Source: WJKG01 sp964627305 (GTDB taxonomy: Bacteria > Zixibacteria > MSB-5A5 > GN15 > FEB-12). Taken from it: 64,000 nucleotides of DNA. The stretch covers positions 124,001-188,000 of the forward strand of contig CAZVHP010000006.1 in the NCBI GenBank assembly GCA_964627305.1. Direction: 5' to 3'. Each line of letters opens with the position of its first letter. Positions within the stretch are counted from its first letter, which is position 1. The notes beneath the pieces are model-generated. The model saw nothing but the letters and a program-made list of their open reading frames with translations, searched no databases and was not told the origin of the DNA. Position numbers and translations under genes: made by a program. Shown piece after piece: positions 1 through 7,715 of this stretch.

Positions 1-2
1 CA

Positions 3-8
3 CCCTCC
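3..8 (-). promoter_or_regulatory. Ribosome binding site of the next flagellar gene (probably flgL), outside the window
   Basis: After the flgK stop the minus strand reads GGAGGG just before the window edge, a strong Shine-Dalgarno sequence. The flagellin-like hook-junction gene flgL usually follows flgK, so this is probably its ribosome binding site. The gene itself is not visible; its identity is inferred from usual gene order. Confidence 0.4.
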
Positions 9-56
9 GTGGTGTATTGTCTTGCTCCGACCGCTGCCGGAGCAGTATGTCCCAGT

Positions 57-1472
57 CTATCGGCCGACGATGCCCATACCGTTGATTACCGTATCCAGCG
101 CCGCGTCCATCGCCGTGATCACACGCGCCGCCGCGTCATAGGCATGCTGATATTTGATCAGATTGGCCATCTCCTCATCAAGCGACACTCCCTGCACCGA
201 CTCGCGGGAGTTCTTTATATTGTTGACCAGAACCTCATAATTCGCCGTAAACGAGGTCGCCTCGTGCGTCTCCACCCCCAACTCACCAACAATTCCATTG
301 TAGAAATCATTCAGCGTCGTGGAATGGCTGATCACCACCTTCTGGTTGCGCAGCTCCTCTATCTGAATGGCAATTCGGTTGTCATTCAGGAACGCATCAG
401 GATCATCCGGATCATATTCTGCCGCCGCGACAATCCCCGCCGGCTCGTTCAGAAGATCAGCGCTAATGCGGATCGAGGCAGCCGTCGTGAAATTGGGGTC
501 GAAGAAATTGATTCCGGTCTCCCCGTCCATCGTGTATCCAGAGGAATGAACCCTGTTGACCTCGGTAATCAGCTTCTCGGCCAACTGATCCAGTTGCGCA
601 ATGTAGTGCGGGATCAAATCGTCGCGCGCTTCCATCAACCCGGCCAACTGCCCCTTGTAATTCTTGATAGGATAACTGTAATTGCCCAGATGCAGCTCGT
701 GGTCAACCGCTCCGCCCTTGTTAACCACCACCGTCTTCAGCTCCACCGGCCGGGGACCATCAACCAGCGCCATCGCACCAAGAAACACGATCACCCCGCC
801 GTTGCCCTGTTCATAGACATTCACGTCAATCAGGTGTGACAACTCATCGATCAGAACGTCCCGCGCATCGCGAAGGTCATTCGCCTTCTTCCCATCCAGT
901 TCCCGTACCTGTACCTGATGATTTAGCCTGGCAATCTCACTCGCCAGTCGATTGATATCGGCCGTCATATTCACCAGATCGCGGTCAATAGACTCCCGCA
1001 GCTTCTCGAGCTGCCCGGCGACCTCGTGAAACGTGTTGATCAACTGCGTCGTCGTCGTGATAATCGCCTTGCGCGGATTGCCCCCCTGGGCATCCTTCGC
1101 CAGTTCGGCCCACGAACTCCAGAACTGATGCAGTAGATCGGAGATTGTGTTGTCGTTCGGTTCATTGAACAGGGACTCTATCTGCCCCATGATCTTCGAT
1201 TTGTATTGCCACTGCCCCAGCGACTTGTTCTCCTCTCGAAACTGCTCCCCCAGAAACAGGTCACGGATGTGCGATACGTCAGTCACATGAACGCCTGTGC
1301 CCAACGAGCCGACAGTCATGTGGGTCGGGTTCGTTGCCTGCATCATCACCCGCTGGCGAGTGTACCCGGATGTCCCTACGTTGGCGATATTGTGACCCGT
1401 CGTCTGCATCGCTATCTGCTGCGAAAGCAACGCCCGCTTGCCGATCTCGATCGTCTGGAACAATCCTGACAT
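57..1472 (-). CDS. flgK: Flagellar hook-associated protein 1 (FlgK)
   Basis: FlgK forms the first hook-filament junction ring outside the cell. The 471-residue product has the conserved N-terminal rod/hook helix with the GHNIANVGTSGYTR motif near residues 27-40 and a matching C-terminal helix (DEEMANLIKYQHAYDAAARV). The middle is a long coiled-coil-rich region, as usual for FlgK. There is no signal peptide, as expected for a substrate of the flagellar export gate. The ATG shares one base with the flgN stop (TGATG), so the junction protein is translationally coupled to its chaperone. It is the last gene of the flgF-to-flgK operon inside the window. Confidence 0.97.
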   Translation of the reverse strand: MSGLFQTIEIGKRALLSQQIAMQTTGHNIANVGTSGYTRQRVMMQATNPTHMTVGSLGTGVHVTDVSHIRDLFLGEQFREENKSLGQWQYKSKIMGQIESLFNEPNDNTISDLLHQFWSSWAELAKDAQGGNPRKAIITTTTQLINTFHEVAGQLEKLRESIDRDLVNMTADINRLASEIARLNHQVQVRELDGKKANDLRDARDVLIDELSHLIDVNVYEQGNGGVIVFLGAMALVDGPRPVELKTVVVNKGGAVDHELHLGNYSYPIKNYKGQLAGLMEARDDLIPHYIAQLDQLAEKLITEVNRVHSSGYTMDGETGINFFDPNFTTAASIRISADLLNEPAGIVAAAEYDPDDPDAFLNDNRIAIQIEELRNQKVVISHSTTLNDFYNGIVGELGVETHEATSFTANYEVLVNNIKNSRESVQGVSLDEEMANLIKYQHAYDAAARVITAMDAALDTVINGMGIVGR

Positions 1473-1975
1473 CAGGCTCTCCTGTCCATCGCCAGAGTTC
1501 CCGAAGCTTTACTGTGTGCTCCATCGTGGCCATACGTCCCACCGGGACAGTTGACCCGCGAGAGCAGCTCCATCGTCTTCACCATGTACTCGCGCGAACG
1601 GTTCAGCACGAAGGCGTTCGTGTTACGCACCTCGGCAATGCGATCGTGCAGATCGAGAATCGTTCGCCGAAGCTGCTTCAGACGGTCGGCCTGCTCAGCA
1701 TCCAGAAGCTCCACAAGACGGGATGCGTTCAAATCACCATCAATCGACCGCTCCTGCTTGATGCGATCGATGATCCCTCGACGTTCCTTGTCAAGCAGCT
1801 GGCTCTGCGCCGACTTCTCGCGCAACTGCTCAGTCACGCGGTTCAGCTCCTGAACATCATCTGCCCGCAATGCCGCCTGTTGCTCTTCCATGAGCCCGAG
1901 AAAGGACTCAAACAACTCCGCCTCGCGTGCAATTATCTCAATCAATTGGTCTGTCATCATTCGCTCTCGCATCAC
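1472..1975 (-). CDS. flgN: FlgN-family export chaperone for hook-associated proteins
   Basis: A 167-residue, almost fully helical, charged protein directly upstream of flgK and overlapping it by one base. FlgN chaperones bind the C-terminal helices of FlgK and FlgL and deliver them to the flagellar export gate. Sequence conservation in this family is low; the call rests on size, coiled-coil composition (for example residues 40-110) and position. The first ATG gives MMRERMM; the third methionine group (MTDQL) is a possible alternative start. The last 25 residues are less helical and may be a family-specific tail. Confidence 0.85.
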   Translation of the reverse strand: MMRERMMTDQLIEIIAREAELFESFLGLMEEQQAALRADDVQELNRVTEQLREKSAQSQLLDKERRGIIDRIKQERSIDGDLNASRLVELLDAEQADRLKQLRRTILDLHDRIAEVRNTNAFVLNRSREYMVKTMELLSRVNCPGGTYGHDGAHSKASGTLAMDRRA

Positions 1976-2002
1976 ATCCTTAAGTTGCTTATCGGTCGTT
2001 TG

Positions 2003-2944
2003 TTAACGACCTTGAGTCTTCCCGTCGGATATTCCCTCCGCATGCCCGGCCAACAACTCTGTCACACGCTCAACATACTCTCGTGTCTCCGCATATGGCG
2101 GCACCCCCTGAAACCGCGCCACGGCCCCGGGACCGGCGTTGTACGCCGCCAGGGCCAGCTTCAGATCCCCAAACCGATCCAGCATCCGCCGCAGATAGCG
2201 GCTTCCGCCGGCGATGTTCTCACGCGCGTCGAATACGCTTCTGACCCCCATCTCCTTTGCCGTCGTATCAATCAACTGCATCAGACCCTTCGCCCCGGCC
2301 GACGACTCAGCATTGGGATCGCCGCCCGATTCCACCTTGATGACCGCCCAGATCAGCGCGGAATCAAGGTTGTTCTCCTTCGCCGCCTCGTCGATCCACT
2401 TCCCATATCGTCTGACAATGGAATCAGCGGGCGCAGAGAACTGCGGAGGCGCCACCGAACGAAACGCCGGACGCTCCGGCCGAATCGGCACAGCCTTTCC
2501 ACTCGCTCCCAACTCCAGCGGCTCCCGTTGGCGACTCAGCCCGCCCTTCTCGTTCCCATCCAACGGCAACACCCGACCCTCCCTGACTCCCTCGGAAACC
2601 ACGTCACCGTCCAGAGTTTGCTCAAGCTGTGAATAGAGTATCTCGGCCAGTGACCCCGGCCCGCCGGCATTGACATTCTTCGACAACTCCTGGTCGAACA
2701 AATCCATGAAGATGTCCTTACCCGCCCCTCCCGATACCGGTCCACCCTGTGACAGGGGACTGTCCGGAACCGTCTTGCGCATCGTCTTGAGAATCTGGTA
2801 GTAAAAGAGCGATTCGAACTCCTTCGCCGCCCGACGCAGCCGATCGCGCCGCTCATCGGGCGTATCCGCTGCTGTCCGCTTCAAATGATCCAATGAGGAT
2901 TGCGGAACCAGCGGCACCGCAGATTTGGCCATCGGTGCAACCAT
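2003..2944 (-). CDS. flgJ: FlgJ: rod-binding domain fused to an SLT-type lytic transglycosylase
   Basis: The N-terminal part (about residues 30-115) is the FlgJ rod-binding domain, with the motif KEFESLFYYQILKTMRKT. The C-terminal part (about 185-300) is a soluble lytic transglycosylase domain with the catalytic glutamate in IKVESGGDP, the GAKGLMQL motif and the AYNAGPGAV motif. The protein would cap the growing rod and open peptidoglycan for it in the periplasm. Enteric FlgJ instead carries a glucosaminidase domain, so the hydrolase type differs here. The linker (about 115-185) is Arg/Glu/Pro-rich. The ATG overlaps the flgI stop by one base (TAATG). Confidence 0.93.
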   Translation of the reverse strand: MVAPMAKSAVPLVPQSSLDHLKRTAADTPDERRDRLRRAAKEFESLFYYQILKTMRKTVPDSPLSQGGPVSGGAGKDIFMDLFDQELSKNVNAGGPGSLAEILYSQLEQTLDGDVVSEGVREGRVLPLDGNEKGGLSRQREPLELGASGKAVPIRPERPAFRSVAPPQFSAPADSIVRRYGKWIDEAAKENNLDSALIWAVIKVESGGDPNAESSAGAKGLMQLIDTTAKEMGVRSVFDARENIAGGSRYLRRMLDRFGDLKLALAAYNAGPGAVARFQGVPPYAETREYVERVTELLAGHAEGISDGKTQGR

Positions 2945-4080
2945 TACAGGATCACCAGCTCGGACCGCAGCGCACCGGCCTGCTTGAGCGCCTGGAAAAT
3001 CGCTATGATGTCGCGGGGCGTCGCACCAATCCGATTCAGCGCGGTGGCCACATCGGACAATTGCACCGCCCCTTTCAAATGAATCACCCGCGCGGTCTCG
3101 TCCTGCACCTGAATCGAAGACTGACTGCTGACTATCGTCTCCCCCTGGCTGAACGGCGCCGGCTGCGAAATGATCGGGCTGGACTGGATGTTCACCGTTA
3201 TCGTCCCGTGCGCAATCGCAACCGGCTCTATCGTCACATGGGCACCGGCGACGATCGTACCCGTCTTCTCGTTGATCACCACTTTGGCGACATTGTCAGG
3301 AACGACATCCAGATGCCCCACATCGGCAAGAAACTTAACGCGGTAGGTCGGGTGCATCAGCGAATCCGGGATCATCATCCGGATCGTTCCGGCATCGATC
3401 GGTACCGCCACCAGGCCATACTTGACGTTAATGCGCTCGGAAACCCGGTACGCCGTCGTGAAATCCGGATTGTGCAACTGAAGGTACACTTCAGCGCTCT
3501 GTTCATTCTCCGAGACAACCTCGCGCGTCATCTTCGCACCGTTGGGTACGCGCCCGACCAGCGTATAGTTGTTCACTATCCTGTTGCCGTCATCCACCTG
3601 CACATTGAACCCGCCAATCGACACCGGCCCCTGCGCCATGCCGTACACCGTGCCGTCGACACTCGAAAGAGGCGTCATCAACAGCGTCCCCCCCTGAAGG
3701 CTCTTGGCATCGCCGACAGAACTGACCGTGACGTCAAAGTACGACCCTTCGGACATGTGGCTGGACACTTTAGCCGTCACCATCACTGCCGCGACATTCT
3801 TCACTTTCACCTGGTCCTTGTTGACCGTCAGCCCCATTCGCTGCATCATATTGACCAGCGACTGAATCGTGAACTGCGTGCCGCTCCCGTCACCGCTGCC
3901 GTCCAATCCGATCACCAGCCCATAGCCGATAAGATCGACCTGCTGCTGATTCTGAAACTGCGCCAGATCCTTGATTCGTACTCGCGAGGCATCAGCCGGC
4001 TGACACAACGCGAAAATCAGAGCCGCAACTACCACCCATCCCGTAGGCGTCGCCAGACGTTGCATACATGAAGTCAGCAT
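2944..4080 (-). CDS. flgI: Flagellar P-ring protein FlgI
   Basis: A 378-residue periplasmic protein that forms the P-ring bushing around the rod in the peptidoglycan layer. It has an N-terminal signal peptide (hydrophobic stretch about residues 15-28, cleavage plausible after ADA) followed by the diagnostic start of mature FlgI (SRVRIKDLAQFQ) and the LIGYGLVIGLDGSGDGSG block. Length is normal for the family. It lies between flgH (9 bases upstream) and flgJ (one-base overlap). Presence of P- and L-ring genes argues for a diderm envelope. Confidence 0.97.
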   Translation of the reverse strand: MLTSCMQRLATPTGWVVVAALIFALCQPADASRVRIKDLAQFQNQQQVDLIGYGLVIGLDGSGDGSGTQFTIQSLVNMMQRMGLTVNKDQVKVKNVAAVMVTAKVSSHMSEGSYFDVTVSSVGDAKSLQGGTLLMTPLSSVDGTVYGMAQGPVSIGGFNVQVDDGNRIVNNYTLVGRVPNGAKMTREVVSENEQSAEVYLQLHNPDFTTAYRVSERINVKYGLVAVPIDAGTIRMMIPDSLMHPTYRVKFLADVGHLDVVPDNVAKVVINEKTGTIVAGAHVTIEPVAIAHGTITVNIQSSPIISQPAPFSQGETIVSSQSSIQVQDETARVIHLKGAVQLSDVATALNRIGATPRDIIAIFQALKQAGALRSELVIL

Positions 4081-4089
4081 GACCCCTCC

Positions 4090-4686
4090 TTAAAATATCC
4101 AGTTGAGCACGCGGGTAATAATCCCCGGCCGCGCACCAGTGTTGGTCGCACCCTTGCCGGTATAGCTGATCTGGGCGTCGGCGATCAGATACGAGGGGAT
4201 CGAGTTATCCGGCTCAATATCCCGCTGCCTGATGACACCGATGAGATTCAGGCTCTCCTTGTCCCCCGAAATGCCGATTGTCCGCGAACCCTCAATCACC
4301 AGGTCACCGTTGCTCCGCACTTCGACTACCGTCACCGACATCTTCGCCCGCAGCGACCCGTTGCGCGAGTTCTGCCCTTTGCCGTCAAACGAGTTCTTGC
4401 TGTCCGAATTGAACTTGAACAACGGAATAAACGACAGCTCTCCCTCTCCCGGACCTGTCTGGGTGCCGTGCTGGGACGATTTCTCTGACTTGGTCTGCAC
4501 CTGATTGGAGGCGCTTGCCTGCTCGTAAATCAGCACTGTCAGAATATCGCCCACTTTGTGGGCCTTCACGTCCGTGAACAGCGACATGTTCCGGCCATAA
4601 TCCTGCCCATGCAGCTTGATCGCAAAGGGCAACAGCAACAGCAGAAACAGCAGAATCGCGATCTTCTTGAAATTCATGATATCCAT
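4090..4686 (-). CDS. flgH: Flagellar L-ring protein FlgH
   Basis: About 198 residues, with the FlgH core: SLFTDVKAHKVGDILTVLI near the N terminus, the GSLRAKMSVTVVEVRSNGDLVIEGSR block and the GVIRQRDI / ADAQISYTGKG block near the C terminus. It forms the outer-membrane L-ring. A hydrophobic N-terminal segment follows the start, but there is no cysteine in it or near the predicted mature N terminus. It therefore lacks the lipobox that anchors most FlgH proteins. Start choice among GTG, ATG (4686) and a later ATG at 4677 is uncertain; none adds a cysteine. Confidence 0.94.
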   Translation of the reverse strand: MDIMNFKKIAILLFLLLLLPFAIKLHGQDYGRNMSLFTDVKAHKVGDILTVLIYEQASASNQVQTKSEKSSQHGTQTGPGEGELSFIPLFKFNSDSKNSFDGKGQNSRNGSLRAKMSVTVVEVRSNGDLVIEGSRTIGISGDKESLNLIGVIRQRDIEPDNSIPSYLIADAQISYTGKGATNTGARPGIITRVLNWIF

Positions 4687-4699
4687 CACCTTCCATGGT

Positions 4700-5398
4700 T
4701 CAGGGGTCTATTGCGACAGCGGTGCCATCCACCACTCTCGCCACCAGCACTTTGCCTGAGGTTGAATTGCGTACCTTGATATAGTCACCAGCGCTGCCGG
4801 TACCCATGGCGATCCCCGGCGTCGAGATCTGACAGCGCCCGTCGTTGTAGACAATCGTTACTTCCCGACCGCTCTCCACATCCGGGACCGGCTCAACATC
4901 GCCGGTCGTGACAATCGACCCCCGCGTCAGGTTGCGTCGCGCGCGGTAGCCATCTATCTCCTCGAACGACACCACCGGCCGCTCGCGAAGATTCGTGACA
5001 TCCATCCGCGCCGTTCTGACATGGCTTTCGTTGAGAAGCTCTGCACGTCCGACCCGGTCGGCCAGCACCAGCACCTCCGCAAACCTCCGAATAGCGAAGC
5101 GCACTCGGCCGCTTTCCAACACCCGGACACCGTCAGTCACCGTCGCCGTCACCGAGAACGTCCCCAGCGGCTCACCCCGTGTGAGCGCCCGCAACTGCAG
5201 ATAATCCGCGGCGATATCATCACTCTTCAGATTGCAGAAATCCACCGCGACCTCATACCACAGCGTGTCCAAAACGTAGTCGCTTACCAGCTTCTCGATC
5301 AGAACCCGGTCACGCTCCAGCGTCCCCGCCGACAGCAACATTGCCGACAGACAGATCATCGTTATAGTCATCGTTATAGCCAGCACAAGCGACCGCAT
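4700..5398 (-). CDS. flgA: Flagellar P-ring assembly chaperone FlgA
   Basis: FlgA is a periplasmic chaperone for P-ring assembly. The product has a signal-peptide-like hydrophobic N terminus (about residues 2-25) and a C-terminal SAF/ChapFlgA domain: RARRNLTRGSIVTTGDVEPVP, then GREVTIVYNDG and a final beta-rich part with GDYIKVRNSTSGKVLVARVVDG. Length (232 residues) is typical. The ATG at 5398 has a good AGAGG ribosome binding site six bases upstream, inside the end of flgG; an upstream in-frame GTG is less likely. It sits immediately before flgH and flgI, the genes it serves. Confidence 0.92.
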   Translation of the reverse strand: MRSLVLAITMTITMICLSAMLLSAGTLERDRVLIEKLVSDYVLDTLWYEVAVDFCNLKSDDIAADYLQLRALTRGEPLGTFSVTATVTDGVRVLESGRVRFAIRRFAEVLVLADRVGRAELLNESHVRTARMDVTNLRERPVVSFEEIDGYRARRNLTRGSIVTTGDVEPVPDVESGREVTIVYNDGRCQISTPGIAMGTGSAGDYIKVRNSTSGKVLVARVVDGTAVAIDP

Positions 5399-5401
5399 CA
5401 C

Positions 5402-6190
5402 CTACCTCTTCAGATTGTTGGCGATACCCGCCATGTCGTCAGCCGTCTGGATCGCCTTGGAGTTGATCTCGTAGGCACGCTGCGCCACAATCATGTTCAC
5501 CATCTCGTCCACGACCCGGACATTCGACATCTCCAGATACCCCTGGTCGATACGACCAAATCCCGCCTCACCCGGCGTGCCCAGAATGGGATCGCCAGAG
5601 ACCACCGTCGTCGCCGCCAGGTTGTGCCCCAGCGCCAGAAGTCCGTTCGGGTTCAGAAAACGCGCCAGCTCTATCTGCCCCAGCTCCGTGACATCATCCT
5701 GCCCCGCGACCATCACCTGCACGACTCCGTCGGTGCCCACCGCGATTGCCGTAGCATCCTCGGGAATCGTGATCTCCGGCAACAGGAAATACCCGTCCGC
5801 CGTCACCACCCGACCGTCCGCGTTGATCTTTAAGGCGCCATCACGTGTGTACGAAATCGTGCCGTCAGGATTCTGCACCTGGAAATACCCGTCACCGCTG
5901 ATCGACAGATCCAGCGGATTGTTGGTGGCCTGAAGATCCCCCTGCGACTGCTCCCGCGAGGTCGCAACCACGCGCGTACCGTAGCCGATCGCCAGCCCCG
6001 AGGGCACCTGTGAACCAAGCGCCACCGAGGTCCCCGGGCGACGGTAATTCTGATAAAGCACGTCCTGAAACTCGATCTTGCTCTTCTTGAAACCGGTCGT
6101 GTTCACGTTCGACAGGTTGTTGGCGATGTTATCGACATTCATCTGCTGGGCGACCATGCCCGATGCTGCCGTTCGCATTGCCTTTATCAT
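5402..6190 (-). CDS. flgG: Flagellar distal rod protein FlgG
   Basis: 262 residues, the normal FlgG length. It starts MIKAMRTAASGMVAQQMN and carries the rod-family motif NLSNVNTTGFKKSKIEFQD. It also has the FlgG-type block GYFQVQNPDGTISYTRDG and a C-terminal helix that pairs with the N-terminal one (VVDEMVNMIVAQRAYEINS). It builds the distal rod in the periplasm. An AGGAGG ribosome binding site precedes the ATG. It is downstream of the second rod gene (flgF) and upstream of flgA. Confidence 0.97.
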   Translation of the reverse strand: MIKAMRTAASGMVAQQMNVDNIANNLSNVNTTGFKKSKIEFQDVLYQNYRRPGTSVALGSQVPSGLAIGYGTRVVATSREQSQGDLQATNNPLDLSISGDGYFQVQNPDGTISYTRDGALKINADGRVVTADGYFLLPEITIPEDATAIAVGTDGVVQVMVAGQDDVTELGQIELARFLNPNGLLALGHNLAATTVVSGDPILGTPGEAGFGRIDQGYLEMSNVRVVDEMVNMIVAQRAYEINSKAIQTADDMAGIANNLKR

Positions 6191-6219
6191 GGCTACCTCC
6201 TATGTGTCAGCCGTATCGT

Positions 6220-6948
6220 CTATTGTCCCGCCACCCGGTTGAAAAGGTGCTCCAGCGACTGCTCCTGCGCCTGTAGCGAACGAGCGTTGGCCTCGAAATT
6301 GCGGAACGCTATGATCATCTCCACCATCTCGCGCACCACGTCGACGTTCGAGGCCTCCAGATAACCCTGCTGGATCGGACTGGCAGGCACCGGCAACAGC
6401 TCCGTGCCCTCCGGAACCAAAAACATCGAATTGCCCAGCTTCTCCAGTTGCATCAGATCGGCCACAGTAACCGGCGTGATCCGCCCCACGAGAGCGCCAT
6501 TCGAGAACACCTGTCCATCGGCGCCGACCTCCACCTGCCCCTCACCAACCGGAATCGGGCCACCCTCACCCACCAGCAACGCCCCTCCAGGAAACTCGAT
6601 CTGCCCGGCGTTGTTGACCGTGAATGATCCCGCCCGGCTCAGCACGTGGGTGCCATCGTCAAGCTGCAGCGTGAAAAACCCCTCACCGTCGATCGCCAAA
6701 TCGAGCGGATTGCCCGTCTTGTCGAAATTGCCGAAGGTGTAGTCCGTGTAGATATCATCCAGCATCGGCCTTTGCCACTCGGTGATCCTGTCGGCCACCT
6801 TCTGCCGCGCCTTCGATAACTCCTTCACAAACAGCGCGTCCTTCTTGTAGCCCGTCGTCCGCGAGTTGGCCAGGTTGTTTGCCGTCGCCTCCTGCTTCTT
6901 CAATTGGGGAATCATCCCCGAACCGGATGTAAAAAGTCCTTTGATCAC
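6220..6948 (-). CDS. flgF: Flagellar proximal rod protein FlgF
   Basis: A 242-residue rod protein of the FlgF/FlgG/FlgE family, with the NLANSRTTGYKKD motif, DLAIDGEGFFTLQLDDG and a C-terminal helix VVREMVEMIIAFRNFEANA. It is the first gene of the operon and paralogous to flgG. The start is a GTG at 6948 (VIKGLFTSGSGM), which matches how family members begin and has GGAGG five bases upstream. An upstream ATG in frame would add about 13 residues without a ribosome binding site. A sigma-54-type promoter lies 24-38 bases upstream. Confidence 0.93.
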   Translation of the reverse strand: MIKGLFTSGSGMIPQLKKQEATANNLANSRTTGYKKDALFVKELSKARQKVADRITEWQRPMLDDIYTDYTFGNFDKTGNPLDLAIDGEGFFTLQLDDGTHVLSRAGSFTVNNAGQIEFPGGALLVGEGGPIPVGEGQVEVGADGQVFSNGALVGRITPVTVADLMQLEKLGNSMFLVPEGTELLPVPASPIQQGYLEASNVDVVREMVEMIIAFRNFEANARSLQAQEQSLEHLFNRVAGQ

Positions 6949-6971
6949 ATTTTCCTCCGCTGACACGATAA

Positions 6972-6986
6972 GCACAGACTGTGCCA
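6972..6986 (-). promoter_or_regulatory. Sigma-54-type promoter of the flgF-flgK operon
   Basis: On the minus strand TGGCAC is followed after five bases by GTGCT, giving the invariant GG and GC pairs of the -24/-12 elements with exact spacing (consensus TGGCAC-N5-TTGCW). It lies just upstream of the flgF start. The -12 element has G instead of the first T. The window also encodes an NtrC-type activator with the GAFTDA sigma-54 contact motif, which supports the call. Confidence 0.7.
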
Positions 6987-6990
6987 ACAG

Positions 6991-7017
6991 GCTCGCGAGC
7001 CGTTATAACATGTTATA
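6991..7017. promoter_or_regulatory. Two palindromes upstream of the flgF promoter (possible activator site)
   Basis: Two adjacent perfect palindromes lie directly upstream of the -24/-12 element: GCTCGCGAGC (6991-7000) and TATAACATGTTATA (7004-7017). Such dyads next to a sigma-54 promoter could bind the Fis-type HTH of the NtrC-family regulator encoded at 21559-22911. The role is inferred; the symmetry is seen directly. Activator sites are usually farther from the -24 element than this. Confidence 0.4.
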
Positions 7018-7170
7018 CCACCAGCACTTACAAACACGGACCGCTCAGCCGGCGGCCTGTAGGATCAGAGATTTCGGGAAGGAATTACACGGCGGGCGCG
7101 GAATTATTTTCGGTATATCCCGGCAGACGTGCCCCCTGTCTGCTGCCCCGCCCCGGTCAATGCAGCCGGG

Positions 7171-7386
7171 TTACTTACTCTCGAGCTTCTGGTGCTTGGC
7201 GCGCGTCTTATCGATCAGCTTGTTCATGGCCTCATCGAAGCGCGCTGGATGGTAGTACTCGCCGTTCGATTTCTGGTACAGGGGACAGTCGGTCTTGTAA
7301 CCGAAACATTTCAACTCCTCGGCCAGATAACAGGCCTTCAGATAGGCACATCGGGCCGATGGTTTGAGAACTTCTCTGTGTACCAT
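7171..7386 (-). CDS. Small cysteine-rich protein of unknown function
   Basis: A 71-residue protein with four cysteines in the first half (CAYLKAC, then KCFGYKTDC), followed by LYQKSNGEYYHPARFDEAMNKL and a lysine-rich end. The spacing could bind a metal ion or form disulfides. There is no signal peptide, so a cytoplasmic metal site is more likely. A GGA-containing ribosome binding site lies just before the ATG/GTG pair. It stands alone between the flagellar operon and the dockerin gene. I do not recognise the family; amino-acid composition and the cysteine pattern make it look like a real gene rather than chance. Confidence 0.6.
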   Translation of the reverse strand: MVHREVLKPSARCAYLKACYLAEELKCFGYKTDCPLYQKSNGEYYHPARFDEAMNKLIDKTRAKHQKLESK

Positions 7387-7715
7387 GTCCTTTCATATCG
7401 GCAGCGTCTGCGGACTTGTGCAGCACAAATCGACGAAAACCCCTTGCCTGCGCCCGAAAAGCGACCCGGTGATACCCCCGGCTGCCATCTGGCGCACCAC
7501 TTTGCAGATTCCCCCCGCGTAATCTCAAACCGGTTGCATCCGGACTCCCGACAGACTATATTGCCAGCACCGGTAATAGCCGAAAAATGAAGTACTTACA
7601 AGGTTTCCTGCGCGGACTTCCCCGCTTTGACGATAATCAGCGCTTCTGCCGGATTACAGCACGATTTTTGCATTGATCGATCACAGAAAGACGCTAACCT
7701 GTGAGGTAATTGAAC
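7387..7715. other. Divergent intergenic region, no gene seen
   Basis: About 330 bases between two divergently read genes. It should hold promoters for both. I see a GATCGATC palindrome about 40 bases before the dockerin start and a GAGGT ribosome binding site at 7703-7707, but no convincing -35/-10 pair, RNA gene or repeat. Confidence 0.5.

Noticed and set aside
1334..2632. Long plus-strand open frame opposite flgN and flgJ
   Set aside because: Its translation is Arg/His/Leu-rich without domains, and the minus strand encodes clear flagellar proteins. It is a shadow produced by GC-rich codon use; the same holds for 2893-4071, 28666-30447, 53957-55309 and others.
7122..7142. Terminator after the small cysteine-rich gene
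   Set aside because: GCAGAC/GTCTGC gives only a 6-base stem with a 9-base loop and no T run.
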